Assembly: GCA_030686995.1 (NCBI GenBank)
Contig: CM060707.1
Span: 84,492,472-84,556,471 of the forward strand
DNA: 64,000 nucleotides
Source of the DNA: Artemisia argyi
Taxonomy: Eukaryota > Streptophyta > Magnoliopsida > Asterales > Asteraceae
Direction of reading: 5' to 3'
Part shown: one piece after another, positions 10,271 through 21,490 of the stretch
Layout of the letters: the number at the start of each line of letters is the position of its first letter
How positions within the stretch are numbered: the first letter of the stretch is position 1
Position numbers and translations under genes: made by a program
Notes under the pieces: model-generated
Told to the model about the DNA's origin: nothing
Seen by the model: the letters and a program-made list of their open reading frames with translations, nothing else
Databases searched by the model: none

Positions 10271-12872
10271 TGATGAGTTCATAAAAACTCATCATTTCTG
10301 TCAAATCTAAACAACAAAAACATGTAAAAACACTCAGAAACACCACAAAATAATACAAATATCCTTAGAAGGTGTTTTTATATGTTTCAAACATAAAAGA
10401 ACTAAAAACAGGGAAAAACCGCCAAAGTTTATCAAATTGTCAAAATCAGTCCCTAAACTTTCATGAAATGTCAGAAATGGTCCCTGGATGATTTATTTTT
10501 TAAGAAAAGTCAATAACAATCCCCAGGAATCAAGAAATGACAAATTTTACCCTTGAAAGTTCAAAAATGCAAAATTGGCAAAACAGGTCCCTGCAGTTTC
10601 AAAATTGACAGAAAATACCCCTCAGTATTCAAAAATGGAATTTTATCATCAAAGGGTCCTTGGTAATTCATAAATTGACAAATTTTACCCCTAGATGATA
10701 AATTCAAAGAAATTACAAAACAAGTCCCTATACTTTGGAAATTGGCAAAAATGGTCCCCGGTTAATTTTTAATTTGGAAAAATATTTAAAAAATCCTTAA
10801 AATATTTAAACATGGCAAGAAAGGCCCTTTTTAATATACTTTGGAAAATTACAAGTTTGGTCCCTGGAATTCAGATTTTACAAAACAAGTCCTTGGGCTT
10901 AAAAATATTACAAAACCAAATGATCCAAGACATAACCAAAGTCCATATTCCAAATCAAGAAATAAAAAAAAAAAAAAAAAAAAACAAAGCCTGGTCCAAG
11001 CCATATTACAAAAGCCCACTACACAAGGCCCAACTCACCCTTTATTTAATAAAACGGTCTTTGATCGTTTGACCACCCCCACCCTTCTTCAACCTTCGTC
11101 CTGCTTCACCACCATCCACCATGCCATACTACCACTTGCTCCTTCACCTTTCCACCTCCTTGCCTCTCTGTCACCTCCACAACAAAACCCACTCCTAAAG
11201 TTAACCCTAGGAGAAGCCACGTACTACCCCCACCATCTCCACCACACCCACAACCTGCAACCATCACATCAATCACCCTCAACTCACCCCTACATCCCAA
11301 AATGTTCCCTATATCCTCCACAACAATACAAGAGGCATTAATTGCCCTGAGTCAGTCCAATTCAACCCCTACTAATTTTGGCGCCAAAAGTAGGTTTAAA
11401 CAGTCATGATCAAATTGGACACGTACAAGGGATACACATGGTGGGAAATGCTCATGAGGACACCTGGAACAGTATTGAAGGCTATAAAAGGAGCAAGAGG
11501 CTGAGGAAGTTAGAGAGTAGTTTTAGTTTTAATTTCATGTATATCGTAAAATTGTAGTTTATAATTTCAGTTAAAGTTTTCAGTTTTTGAGTATTGTACT
11601 TTGTTCATCTTCAATTAATATAAGTTTTTGTTTAAGAAATTCAAGTTTCCACTGCATTTTAAATTTCATTTAAATAAATAGAAAATAAATAAATAATAAA
11701 AAAATAAAATAAATAAAAGGCAAGGATAATGCAAGGAGCAGGGTAAACTTGTGGATGGCCCTGGTTTAGAACTCATGGGAGTTTAGGAAGTGATCTTGGT
11801 TCTGGTTCTTGGTTTTCTGCTGGAATGCAAATTGTAAGCTTTCTCTTTGAATTTTGTGATTCTACTGTGTATTGTGTGAAACTGTGTAATTGTGTTAACT
11901 TAGGTGTTATTATGCTTATTATGGTAAAATTAGGTGTTAGATATCTTAACTTATAAGTGTTGGATCAGTTGTGCAAAATTCTAAGTGTATTGTTAAAATT
12001 TTCTATATTAGATTTTGTACTGTGCTTATTGGAAGTTATTATTGTTGACTGAAATCTACTTATTGAGTGTTTGAGAACAAGTCTTAAACATAATTGCTCA
12101 ATTGCACTTCAAAATTACTTGAGTCTCTTTGAAAAATCATCTCAGATAATGATTTAAGGGGTGTTTGGATCAGCTTGTCACATGGTGTTCCAAAGCTTAC
12201 TTGTTCTCTTTTCATTTTCTATTTTTCCACCTTTATTTATTTTAATTAGATTTAAATTAATAATATAGTTTTTAATTAATAAAAATTACATAAAAAGACA
12301 AAAATATTTCTTTTTAATTATTATAAATCTTTTAAGTTATTTTAGATTTTTAGAAATTATTTTTATAATTTTCCAAGTTAAATTTGTAGTATAACACATT
12401 TTAAATTTAGTTAAATAGATTTTAAATAAGTTTTAAATAGTTTTTATTAATTAATTAATATTAAATTAATATAATAATAATATAATATTTTCTTTTTAGA
12501 TTTTAATTTTCTTTTAAGTTAAAAAGTTTTTAAATTTTCATTTTACACCCTTGTAGTTATAAACTTGTCATATTTAGTTTTTATATTTTTCATACGCAAG
12601 TTTTAAATACTTTGTGTTACATGTTTTGTGTATCTGATTGTTGTATGCTTAATTACTGTTTCTAAATAAATTCTCATTCAATCAGTAGTATAAATCAAAC
12701 TCACCTTTGCCCATTCATAATCACCCGATCCCAAATTTCGTTTTATTACAGATTTCACGCCTCGTTGGGAAATACGACCCGATGATACATTGTACTCCAC
12801 GGAGCATTAGTCTAAGCTGTTTTTGACTTATTAACCTTGGTTAATAATAATCTGACGGTTTACCACTGATCA
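10271..12872 (+). repeat. 3' LTR of element A, carrying an internal 1.4 kb deletion
   Basis: The LTR starts TGATGAG and ends CTGATCA. It is 2,602 bp against an inferred 4.0 kb for the 5' LTR, because the segment equivalent to 616-2032 is missing at the junction near 12205. Two T residues occur at both break points. U3 (10271 to about 11510) contains about eight imperfect repeats around GTCCCT (10440-10890) and an A20-type run near 10965. No real gene is present; ORFs across 10812-11341 are low-complexity U3 sequence. Confidence 0.92.
11482..11491 (+). promoter_or_regulatory. TATA box of the element A LTR
   Basis: CTATAAAAGG is the only good TATA box in the LTR. Transcription and the R region would start about 30 bases downstream, near 11515. 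Confidence 0.65.
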
Positions 12873-15069
12873 GTCATGCAGGTAGGAGTAAGATTTGGAA
12901 GAGAAAGTTTCTTCCAAACTGAATAAGGCATTAGGTTGATGCTTGCACCAAGATCAGCCAAGGCATAGCAATCAACCATTCCTGGAAATACACAAGGTAT
13001 TAGAAATTTTCCAGGATCTCCAAGTTTCTCAGGGAGCTTCTTTAAAAGAACTGCAGAGCAGTTCTCATTCAATGGAGTTTTTGCTATTTCAAACAGTTTC
13101 TCCTTGTTGCTTAACAAGTGTTTGATTTTTTATGCAAACTTGGGCATCAGAATAATAGCATCTGCGAAGCTAATGTCAAAATGCAAATCTTGGAAGATTT
13201 GAAAGAATTTATCCATCTGGTGACTAGCCTTCTCGCGGAGCTTTTGCTTATTCAAACGTGAGGGGTAAGGAATAGAAGAGGTAGAAGGTTTGGATTTAGG
13301 GGTTTCAACTGGGATATCATGTGGTTCAAAAACAACTCTTGGTTTTGGTTTGGGTTTCGGGACAACTTGAGGTGGGACGTCTTAGGTACCTCCATTATTA
13401 GTAGGAAGTACTTCGTCCTTATTTACCTCAGTTTCATTTTCCGCTACCTTGGGAGAAGGAGAAGAAGGGGTAGTGGGAACAGTGGGTCTGTCATATGAAA
13501 CTCCGCTCCTGGTTGTGATCGCCTTTGCATCGCCCCTCGAGTTTGCGATCGTGTTGCTCGGAAGTTTTCCAGAGCCCGAGGGTCATTCATTTAAAGATTT
13601 CTTGATTTTAGAAATCTGGCTGACCAACAACCTGTTTGTCTCTTCTTGAGTTTTCATGAACTGCTTCAACAACTCATCAGATGATGAGTGCGGAGCTAGG
13701 AGAATGGCTTGTGTTTGGTTGGGGAAATTTTGGACTCGGTTATTTTGATTATAACCTTGTTGTGGTTGAAAATTTCCTTGATTTGGATTACAATTTCTCT
13801 GAAAATGATTTCCCGGGTTGAAATTGTTTCTGTTAAAGTTTCCTTGGTTGTGGAAACCTTGATTCTGTCCAGGATTGAAATTCCCTTGGTTTGAATAACC
13901 TTGGTTCATTCGAGGTTGGTTTTGGTTTCGGTTATGCAAATTTTGGTTTGGGTTGAAACCAGGTGGTCCCATATGTGTGTTAGCACGGTAACTTGGTTCC
14001 ATTTGAGGACGGTATTGATTACCTCCCTGATTTGAAGTACCGGCTATGGCATTGGCTTCAAAAGGACTACCATCGGTGGCAGTACAGATGTAGTATGCAT
14101 GTGGGCCACCACAAGTGACACAAACTTCGACTTTTTCACTTCAACATGTGAAGGGTTTTGAGTGAAAGTGACTTTCTTTTGGTTTGAGATAACCAAAGCT
14201 TGAATAGCGTCCGTGAGTTTGTCTATCTTAGCATCGGTGCTAGAAGTACTCACGGTAGATGAAGTAGAAGGACCAACACTCACTTGGGAGTTACATGACT
14301 TTGTGCGTGTAGTGTGGACCTTGGACTTATTTTCAATGATCGCTAAAGCTTCTTTAGTGGTTTTGCTCAAAAAATTACCTCCCGCGGAGGCATTGAGAGA
14401 ATCTTGGTCAGATTGACTCACACCATTATAGAAAGTGTCAATTTGCATTAATTCAGTGAAACCATGATGAGGACATCTACGAAGCAATTCTTTGAAATGA
14501 TCCCATGCGTCACTAAACGATTCATCAAACCTTTGAGTAAATTTGATGATTTCATATTTAAGACTTGTCGTTCTGGACGGGGGAAAAAATTCGTTCACAA
14601 ATTTGGTGACTAAATCCTCCCATGTTGCTATTGAACGAGGTGGTTGTTTTTCCAGCCAAATCCGGGCTGACCCCTCAAGAGAAAATGGGAATAGAAGAAG
14701 CTTGACTGCTTCGGAAGGAACGTTCTTGTATTTGATGGTAGATGTAATCTTGTTAAACCATCGAATATGAGCATGAGGATCATCCTTCTCAAAACCATAA
14801 AATTGGCTTGAGGTTACTAGATTTAGTAACCCGGTTTTGAGCTCAAAGTATTCAGCCACAATGGCTGGGACAACAATAGCATCTCCGTAACCCTCGATGG
14901 GTGCTTGGAGAAGCTCATTCATCGGACGGTCTTCCGCCATGATAACTGAGTTTGTGGTAACAGTACGTATCTCAGATACGTCTGTTGGGGCAGAACGTCT
15001 ACGACGTCTTCGAGGAATTCTGCCAAGCTCACGGAAAGGGCTTGTTGACCTAGAAGAACGAGTGCGCAT
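12873..15069 (-). pseudogene. gag: Gag and protease start of Athila element B, decayed and truncated
   Basis: The capsid domain (15069 to about 14330) is intact and matches element A closely. A one-base deletion in the T5 run at 14132-14136 shifts the frame just before the zinc knuckle. Downstream the correct frame continues through the N/Q/G-rich region (14002-13586). It then meets TGA (13583-13585), TAA (13382-13384) and TAA (13130-13132). The C-terminal piece (13117-12873) covers the protease with [11 protein letters not shown] and ends within a few residues of the A insertion. At 13583 element A reads CGA where B reads TGA. The copy is clearly non-functional. Confidence 0.92.
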
Positions 15070-15324
15070 GCACTAAAGATGACTCTAAGAATCCCTAGAG
15101 TGAAGGAAATTTTAAAAATAGAAAAGAAAAATCTTTTTGGATTTTGTATGTTTTAAGGAACTGAGATACGATATTTTTGGTAATCGATCCGTTAAACGAA
15201 TTAACTTCACGATTATTTTTGTTTTTATAATAAAATAAAGAAATATGGACAAAGATGGTAGATATACAATGAGTGATTATTCAAACTCACAGATGCTTCA
15301 AAAGTCGTTCTACGCAGCACACCT
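15070..15324 (-). other. Leader of element B
   Basis: This is a short noncoding leader between PBS and gag on the minus strand, about half the length of element A's leader. No ORF is present. Confidence 0.6.
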
Positions 15325-15342
15325 CCCCGGCGGCGGCGCCAA
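15325..15342 (-). other. Primer binding site of element B (tRNA-Asp)
   Basis: The minus strand reads TGGCGCCGCCGCCGGGGA, the tRNA-Asp PBS with about two mismatches. It starts six bases after the LTR end. Confidence 0.9.
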
Positions 15343-15347
15343 AATTT

Positions 15348-18300
15348 GATTGGTGCTAAACATTCAGAAATTATCAACCAAGTAATGGTCAACAAGTCAA
15401 ACAGCCTAAACCAATACTCTGTGGAGTGTAGTGTCTCCCCGGGTCGTTAGATCCCAACGAGGCGTGAAATCTGAAATAAGACGACTCTGTGATCAGGTGA
15501 ATTGAACAGGAAAAAGGGTTCAAGTGATTATACTACTGAAATATAAGTAAAAAAAAAACTTCAATAAGCTATATCAACAAATACTTGAAATTAGATAACC
15601 ACAAACGCAAAGGAACCGGAAAATGCGTACGTTTAATATTTAAAATAAACGTGAACGTACCAATTAAAAAATGAAACCTTATCAATATAAGTCCCACGAA
15701 TATGAAATTTATATTTTTGGAATCCTAAAAATAAAAGAAAATTATTGGAAAATTAGAATTATTTTTATAACTAATTAATTAATTATTATTAATTAATAAC
15801 TATTTTTAATTATTTAATATTACACTAAAATATAAGAAATTATGAAATAAACCTAGAAAAATAAAATTTTAACTTAGAAAAATCTAAAATACCCTAAAAC
15901 TTATTTTAGAACTGAATTTATATTTTTTTACACTTTTTATCTATTTATTATTAATTATTAATTATTATTTAATTAATTAAAACTAAATTAAATTATTAAA
16001 AGTATTAACTAAAAAGAGAAAAATCTGAAAAAATTACTAAAATTATTTTAAGATATAAGGAACCTAAGAAAATTCTAAAATTGAAAATTACTTATGCAAT
16101 AAGCTGAAAATAAGTCAAATGGCTTAAATAGAAGTTATCACTTTTTGTATTTTTGGATTTTCTTGGATTTTCTTTTTCAAAACTATATATACTCTGATTA
16201 TAAGCAACTTTTGTAAATACAACTTAATTATAGCTTAATAATAAGCAGTGTGAAAATCTAAAAATTAGACAGAAGGCCCAAATAAGCTTTCAAATTTGGA
16301 TTTTTGAAGAAATAAGCTACTCAGGACACGTTAAGCTATAATCACATGTGATGAACATAAAATAACCCAAAACTATTGAATAAGCAAACTGAAAAAGACA
16401 GGACACAAGAATAAGCACTTGGCCAAATATCACAGGCCAAACAAGCCAAAACCAAGAACCTTGCAGGCCTTGTGGGGCCCACTAGGGTTATCAGAGATCA
16501 AAAGTGAGACTTGATTTGAAAAAAAAGCTTATTGGGGTTTCCAAAAAGCTAGGGCTCATACCCTAGGGTCCACTGGTGAGCTTTTTAGGTGCTTATGAAA
16601 AAGCTTGTAATACACTGAAAGGCTCAGTGTACACAGGAAATGGGACAAAGTTTAAGCTTGTTGCAGGCTTATGAAATAAGCTTGCAAGTGAAAATTGAGC
16701 TTTGAAACCTTGAGTTGGGTGGATAAGCTTCTTAAAAAGCTAAAGGTCACAAGCTTAAGTCCAAAGATAAGCTTTTGAAGAGCTTATGAAACTGACTCAC
16801 TACACTGATGACTCAGTGTAGTGAATAAGTTTGAGTGAACTTTGAAACATGATAAGCAGTTATAATAAGCTGTAAATAGAAAATAATGAGCATGCACAAC
16901 AAATCACCCAGAAGGGCTTTTAAAATCAACAAGAAACTCAAGCTAACATGCACTAATAAACAATATAGGAGCTTTTGAAAATGGCTAGTGCAACTGTGCA
17001 CAGGGCACTATTTTGAAAATCAAGCTCAAAGATAAGCACAAATAAGCAGTTTAAAAGCTAAATAAAAATTAACTAAAAATATCCTATTGAAGATTAGAAG
17101 CTAAATATTATTATCCCATAAGCACAAAAGCTAAAACCTAATATTGAGTTCAAGAGAAATTCCATATTTTAATTAAAAAAACTGACTATGCAAGTTTGAC
17201 TTTTTAAGTTATGAACTTTATTTGACTTTGGTGAATTTCTACTAGATCCTACTTACTGATTATGTTGTTATATGTTATGATTGGACTAAATTAAGCTTTA
17301 TTACTAACTTATATAATGATATGATCAAATTTAGCAATCTAAAATCTAACAGTGAACAAGTGAATGGAATCAAAAGGAGAGTTTGACTTTCTACAAAACA
17401 AGCACTTGATTTTATGACTTTAATGTCCTAATAGAACCTAAGTTAACTTGTTTTAGCAACAAACAACAACTGAAAACCCCTCTGAGTCCAAGAACTCAAC
17501 TGATCCAAACACACCTTATAAGGGGTGATTTTATGATTTGTGAAGTAAAACACTGATTTCTTCCATAAGGCTGATGCATAAGGTTATGTAATAATGTAAT
17601 AAGCTGATTTAAGCACATAAACACCAAAGATAACAGCAAAATACCTCTAGAACTAATTATCCTAATATATGGCAGTTAAAATGAGAAATATTGAGCACAA
17701 AAGAAACTAGTGAACAAGCATACAATATTAAGCAATAATCTAACTGAGATATACCCAAGAAGCATAAAAGCACAAATAAAACCAGTTAATAAGCTAATCT
17801 ACAGTACTTTGCCAAAAATGAGAAATTGGCTCACAATTGATCCTGAGCAAATCCAAGGTATCCAAGGCCAATTAAACTGATCCTATAGCTTCCCAAGAAG
17901 CAACTAAAACAAGGGCATTCCATATTTTCCCTTGCTCCAGCCTTCTACTTTCATTCTTCTGATTTTTTATTTTTCACACTATTTAATTATATTTTCCTTT
18001 TTTAATGACTAAAGTTGTTTTAATGTTTCTAAAAGCTTGATAAGCTTTGTCAGGATCTTATATGAGCTAATTAGAGTCCAAGAAACAACTACAATCAACA
18101 ACTTTTAACAACATTAATCTTAACATGAGATTTTTCACTAAAAAATGGCATGAACTGAATTTCCAAAGAACACTTGAAATTAAGCTTAAATAAAGTTTAT
18201 ATATTACTGAAAAACACTGGGTACAAGCTTTTAGAACTAAAAATTACACTGGAAAGTTAAAAACATTAAGAACAACAATAAAAACATAAAATTAAACTAG

Positions 18301-19377
18301 ATATTTTCCTCCTCTGCTTCTCCCTCTCTCTTTATAGACTTTTTGAGTTCTCCACTTGCTTTTGAGCATATCCCATCACTAATCTTGGCCGTTGGTTGCT
18401 CTGAATTCATCCTAGCCGTTTAACTTGCTTTTGGTGCCAAAAGTCCTACAAGTGGCTAGGGGCAGTTTGAGAGCAATTAAAGAACTTTGGTGGGTTGTGG
18501 AGGTGGAGGAGACAACTTTAGATATTAGGGATGGAGCTGGGGGTGAGTTGGCAACAAAACAGGGGAATGTGAGTGGTGGTGGAGTGTTTAGTGGTGAGGA
18601 AGCATTAATTGCTAAGTGGTATATGTCTGGGGGTGGTGAGGTGGAAGGGATGAGGTGGTGAGACAGGTGGAAAGGATGAGGTGGTGGAAAAACCACCCTA
18701 GTATTTAGATTGCAGGTGGGGAGGAGGGAGATGAACAGTGGGAGTGCTTTTGGGGGAGTTGACTGGGTCAAACCCCGTTTTATATAAAAGGGTTGGCTGG
18801 TTTGCATGTTGGGCCAAAAAGGGGTGTTGGGCTTGTTTGTATTTTTGGATTAAGTAAAGGATCCGGTTTGGTTTTGTAAGATATAAGCCCAAGGACCTTT
18901 AGTGTAATTTCTGATTTCTTGAAGGGTTGAATGTGAGACTGGTTCAAAGTTTATCAAAGGACCATTCATGCTAAGTTTCACTAATACAAGGACCATAAAA
19001 GCATTTTTCCAATTTTGAAAACCCGGGGGACTTGTTTTGCTATTTTTGAAACTTCAGGGACTAATCTTGCCATTTGATAAAAAGTTTCATTCAAGGACCA
19101 ATTTTGACAACTTAAAATAACATAGGGAACTTGAATGATAATTTTCCACATTTTGCATACCAGGGACTCTTTTTGCCAATTTATGAAAGTTTAAGGACTG
19201 AAATTGCCAAGTGTGCAAACTTTGATCATTAATTATCTGTTTTCCATCCTTTTGCACCTGAAACATATAAAAACACTTTCCAAGAATATTTTTTGTATTT
19301 TAAGGTATTTCAGTGTGTTTTTAATTGTTTTTGCAGTTCATATGGGACAAAAATGATGAGTATTTAGACACTCATCA
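15348..19377 (-). repeat. 5' LTR of element B, about 4.0 kb
   Basis: On the minus strand it starts TGATGAGTGTCTAAATACTC (19377) and ends ACCAATCA (15348), giving 4,030 bp. That agrees with the 4.0 kb inferred for element A's LTR. U3 again carries repeats around GGGACT/AGGGAC (18890-19210). The part 16100-17900 is rich in AATAAGCTT-type words. No gene is present, although several AT- and repeat-derived ORFs can be drawn. Confidence 0.88.
18331..18340 (-). promoter_or_regulatory. TATA box of the element B LTR
   Basis: The minus strand reads AGTCTATAAAGAGAGAG, at the equivalent place to the TATA box of element A's LTR. It is followed by a GA-rich stretch. Confidence 0.55.
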
Positions 19378-20197
19378 ATTTTGCAAATGATATAAAATGT
19401 TTATGACATTTTATAAAAAGTCTAGTGATTGAGAAAAATTTCCTTTGATCATAGAATGCAATAAACACTTTGTTTATTCATACCTTAAGTGATTTGGATG
19501 TGAAGTGAGATATTTATCGCTAAATATTTGTTTACATCATAATTTTTAGTCCAATGAGTTTACGTTTTGTAATTATCAAAACATAGAGATGTCGTTAAAT
19601 ATTAACAATGTTTTATAGGCATTATTAATGTCAACATATGGGCATATGGTAACCTCAGAATTTTAGTAAATGGGCATATGATCAGCATATGGCCATATCA
19701 AATTTCAGCATATGGCCATACTTCTGTTAGAGTATAAATGAGATTTTTCTAGTTTTTGTCAAATTTTCAAATTACGTATCTTTTAATCCGTAAGTCGTCA
19801 CGGGTCGTGCCACCCATTGTTTTAAAGATAATGAAGTCTAGTTTAATTTAAAAATAGTTCCAAGGTCTATAAGTTAACCAATTTTAGTCAATGGTCAAGG
19901 GAGGATTGAAATGGTCGTTAAAGTCAAGTTGTTTTCGCGTGAAAGTCAAAGTTTTTGGTCTAAGCGGGCACGGGGCGTAACATATATAATGTAAGGGTAG
20001 TGAATTGGTTAATTGTTGCATGCATGCATGAACTTAAATGCAAGACGTAGATGATTTAAGTAAAACTTGGAAAACCAAATGCATAAACTTATAAAACATG
20101 TTTATAAGAGTCATAAAGTACTTAGTTGACGTAAACTAAACTTAGCCTAATTAGGCTATTAGTGGACGTTAACATTTATTGTCTTAATGATCTTTTA
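19378..20197 (-). mobile_element. Decayed leader/internal remnant of older Ty3 element C
   Basis: No ORF of note is present. On the minus strand this follows a degenerate PBS (20214-20198) and is cut off at 19377 by the start of element B, so it reads as the leader of element C. It contains six CATATG words between 19630 and 19715 and an alternating GCATGCATGCATG stretch near 20020. No protein similarity was recognised. Confidence 0.45.
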
Positions 20198-20214
20198 CCA
20201 CGAGAATGATGTCA
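20198..20214 (-). other. Degenerate tRNA-Asp primer binding site of element C
   Basis: The minus strand reads TGACATCATTCTCGTGG just after an LTR-like end ACACATCA. It aligns without gaps to the tRNA-Asp PBS of A and B. Most differences are G-to-A or C-to-T, as expected from decay of methylated CpG sites. Confidence 0.5.
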
Positions 20215-20813
20215 AAAATTGATGTGTGTCAAGTATAGTATAATATATTCTCCAAAGAAATTCAAAGGAAATATGAATCCCCGAGTCATTATCTCGTAGA
20301 AGGAGTGAATGGAATTGTGATTTCGAGTCGTGATTTGTGTTGTGAATAGAAAAAGGAGTTTTTTTTATTTTAAAAACTAAAATTATAAAACATAAACTAA
20401 ATAGCAACTAAATGAGCACATAAAACAAGAAAGCTAAACACAAATAAGCAATTTCACATATTAAACTAAAAAAAACGCTTAAGTCTATAGATTCGACAAA
20501 TTAAATAAGTAATTAAGGCATCTAGATTATTCTTAAAATGATCTAAAAGATATACATAGAAATATGTTTGCTAAGCGATGTAATAAGTTCATTAAGTGTG
20601 GAATAAGGTTTGATGACGAATTATATTTCATAAACAAGATTATTCCTCACATCGTTGGTTTTTATTGCAAACAATCCTTTAAAAAAATTACTAGATGTGT
20701 AATTTGATTATTTTCTGGCTTTTACCCTTCAAATAATAAAATTTCAAATCTAAATAATTTGTCTAATTATTAATTACAATCCTTTTCTATTAATAAATCA
20801 CATATCCGTATCA

Positions 20814-20818
20814 CTTAC
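20814..20818. repeat. Left target-site duplication of Copia D
   Basis: CTTAC here and CTTAC at 24741-24745 flank the element exactly, the five-base duplication expected of an LTR retrotransposon. Confidence 0.9.
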
Positions 20819-21156
20819 TGTTAGAATCGTATTTTTATTTATAAAAAGTGTCAGTCATCAATATGTTGTTATAGGTTGCTTTAGAATATCATTATGATGT
20901 AGTTTATGCTTAGTATTCATGTTTTGTAAAAGTCTAAGGGCCATTAGTGTAACAATGTAAAAGGTAAGATGATGCCCTAGACTTCTAGTATAAATAGTCT
21001 TGTATTACCTCATTTTGAGGTTGGTTCTCTTAGTGGTTCTCTTAGTGGTTTTATTTCACACACTAGAGTTCCCACTCACTCTCTCTCTCTACTTACTTTC
21101 TCTCTCTAGGTTTTGCCAAGATTCATATGTGAAATAGGTTGTTCTTCGGTCCTACA
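20819..21156 (+). repeat. 5' LTR of Copia D
   Basis: It begins TGTTAGAATC and ends GGTCCTACA. The PBS starts two bases after it. CTAGTATAAATAG near 20980 is the TATA region, and CT-rich repeats follow. Confidence 0.95.
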
Positions 21157-21158
21157 AG

Positions 21159-21171
21159 TGGTATCAAGAGC
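21159..21171 (+). other. Primer binding site of Copia D (initiator Met tRNA type)
   Basis: TGGTATCAAGAGC is the usual Copia PBS, complementary to the initiator methionine tRNA with a small deviation from the commonest form. Confidence 0.85.
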
Positions 21172-21247
21172 CTAGGGATAATTTTAGGTTGTTTTAGATT
21201 GTTTTTGGGTGAAAAAAGTTTCTTAAAAGTTTTAGGGATAATTTAGG

Positions 21248-21490
21248 TTGAGTATAAATTCTCTACAAGTACATCACTCTAAGACGAAGCATATCAAAGT
21301 CCGCTACCATTTCATCAAAGAACACGTGGAAGAGGGTACTGTTGAATTATTTTTCGTTAAGACTGATTACCAACTCGCCGATCTATTTACTAAAGCCCTT
21401 CCAAAAGAAAGGTTTGACTATTTAGTTCGACGAATTGGCATGCGAAGCCTAACTCCTGAGGAGCTAGAACGTCTTCTCGAATCTTCTTGA
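21248..21490 (+). pseudogene. pol: C-terminal RNase H remnant of Copia pol
   Basis: About 75 residues match the very end of a Copia polyprotein: [19 protein letters not shown], then [13 protein letters not shown] and a final [12 protein letters not shown] segment. The same segment ends the pol of Sirevirus E. Protease, integrase, RT and the first half of RNase H are missing, so no enzyme could be made. The apparent start at 21248 is only where leader sequence joins the fragment. Confidence 0.9.

Larger units (their letters stand above)
1..12872 (+). mobile_element. Athila-lineage Ty3 LTR retrotransposon A (5' end outside window)
   Basis: The sequence at 1 recurs at 11591, so the two ends are LTRs and the element begins about 1.3 kb before the window. 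The order is 5' LTR, PBS matching tRNA-Asp, gag, protease, RT, RNase H, integrase, long noncoding 3' region, PPT, 3' LTR. The gag and RT style (FMDD box, tRNA-Asp PBS, LTR starting TGATGAG) is that of the Athila lineage. No env-like ORF follows pol. It is inserted in the minus-strand Athila element B: the right LTR end abuts B's protease coding sequence, so GTCAT at 12873-12877 should be the target duplication. Its left partner is not in the window. Confidence 0.93.
12873..19377 (-). mobile_element. Athila-lineage Ty3 element B, 5' part only
   Basis: Read on the minus strand the order is 5' LTR (19377-15348), PBS (15342-15325), leader, gag (from 15069) and the start of pol, which stops abruptly at 12873 where element A is inserted. 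The rest of B would lie left of A, outside the window. B and A are close relatives with the same start peptide, the same LTR ends and the same LTR length. Confidence 0.92.

Noticed and set aside
10812..11341. Plus-strand ORFs in the U3 of element A
   Set aside because: They cross A-rich and CCACC-rich low-complexity LTR sequence and are not kept in element B's LTR.
18412..18892. Minus-strand ORFs in the LTR of element B
   Set aside because: P/T/S-rich readings of U3 without a counterpart in element A.
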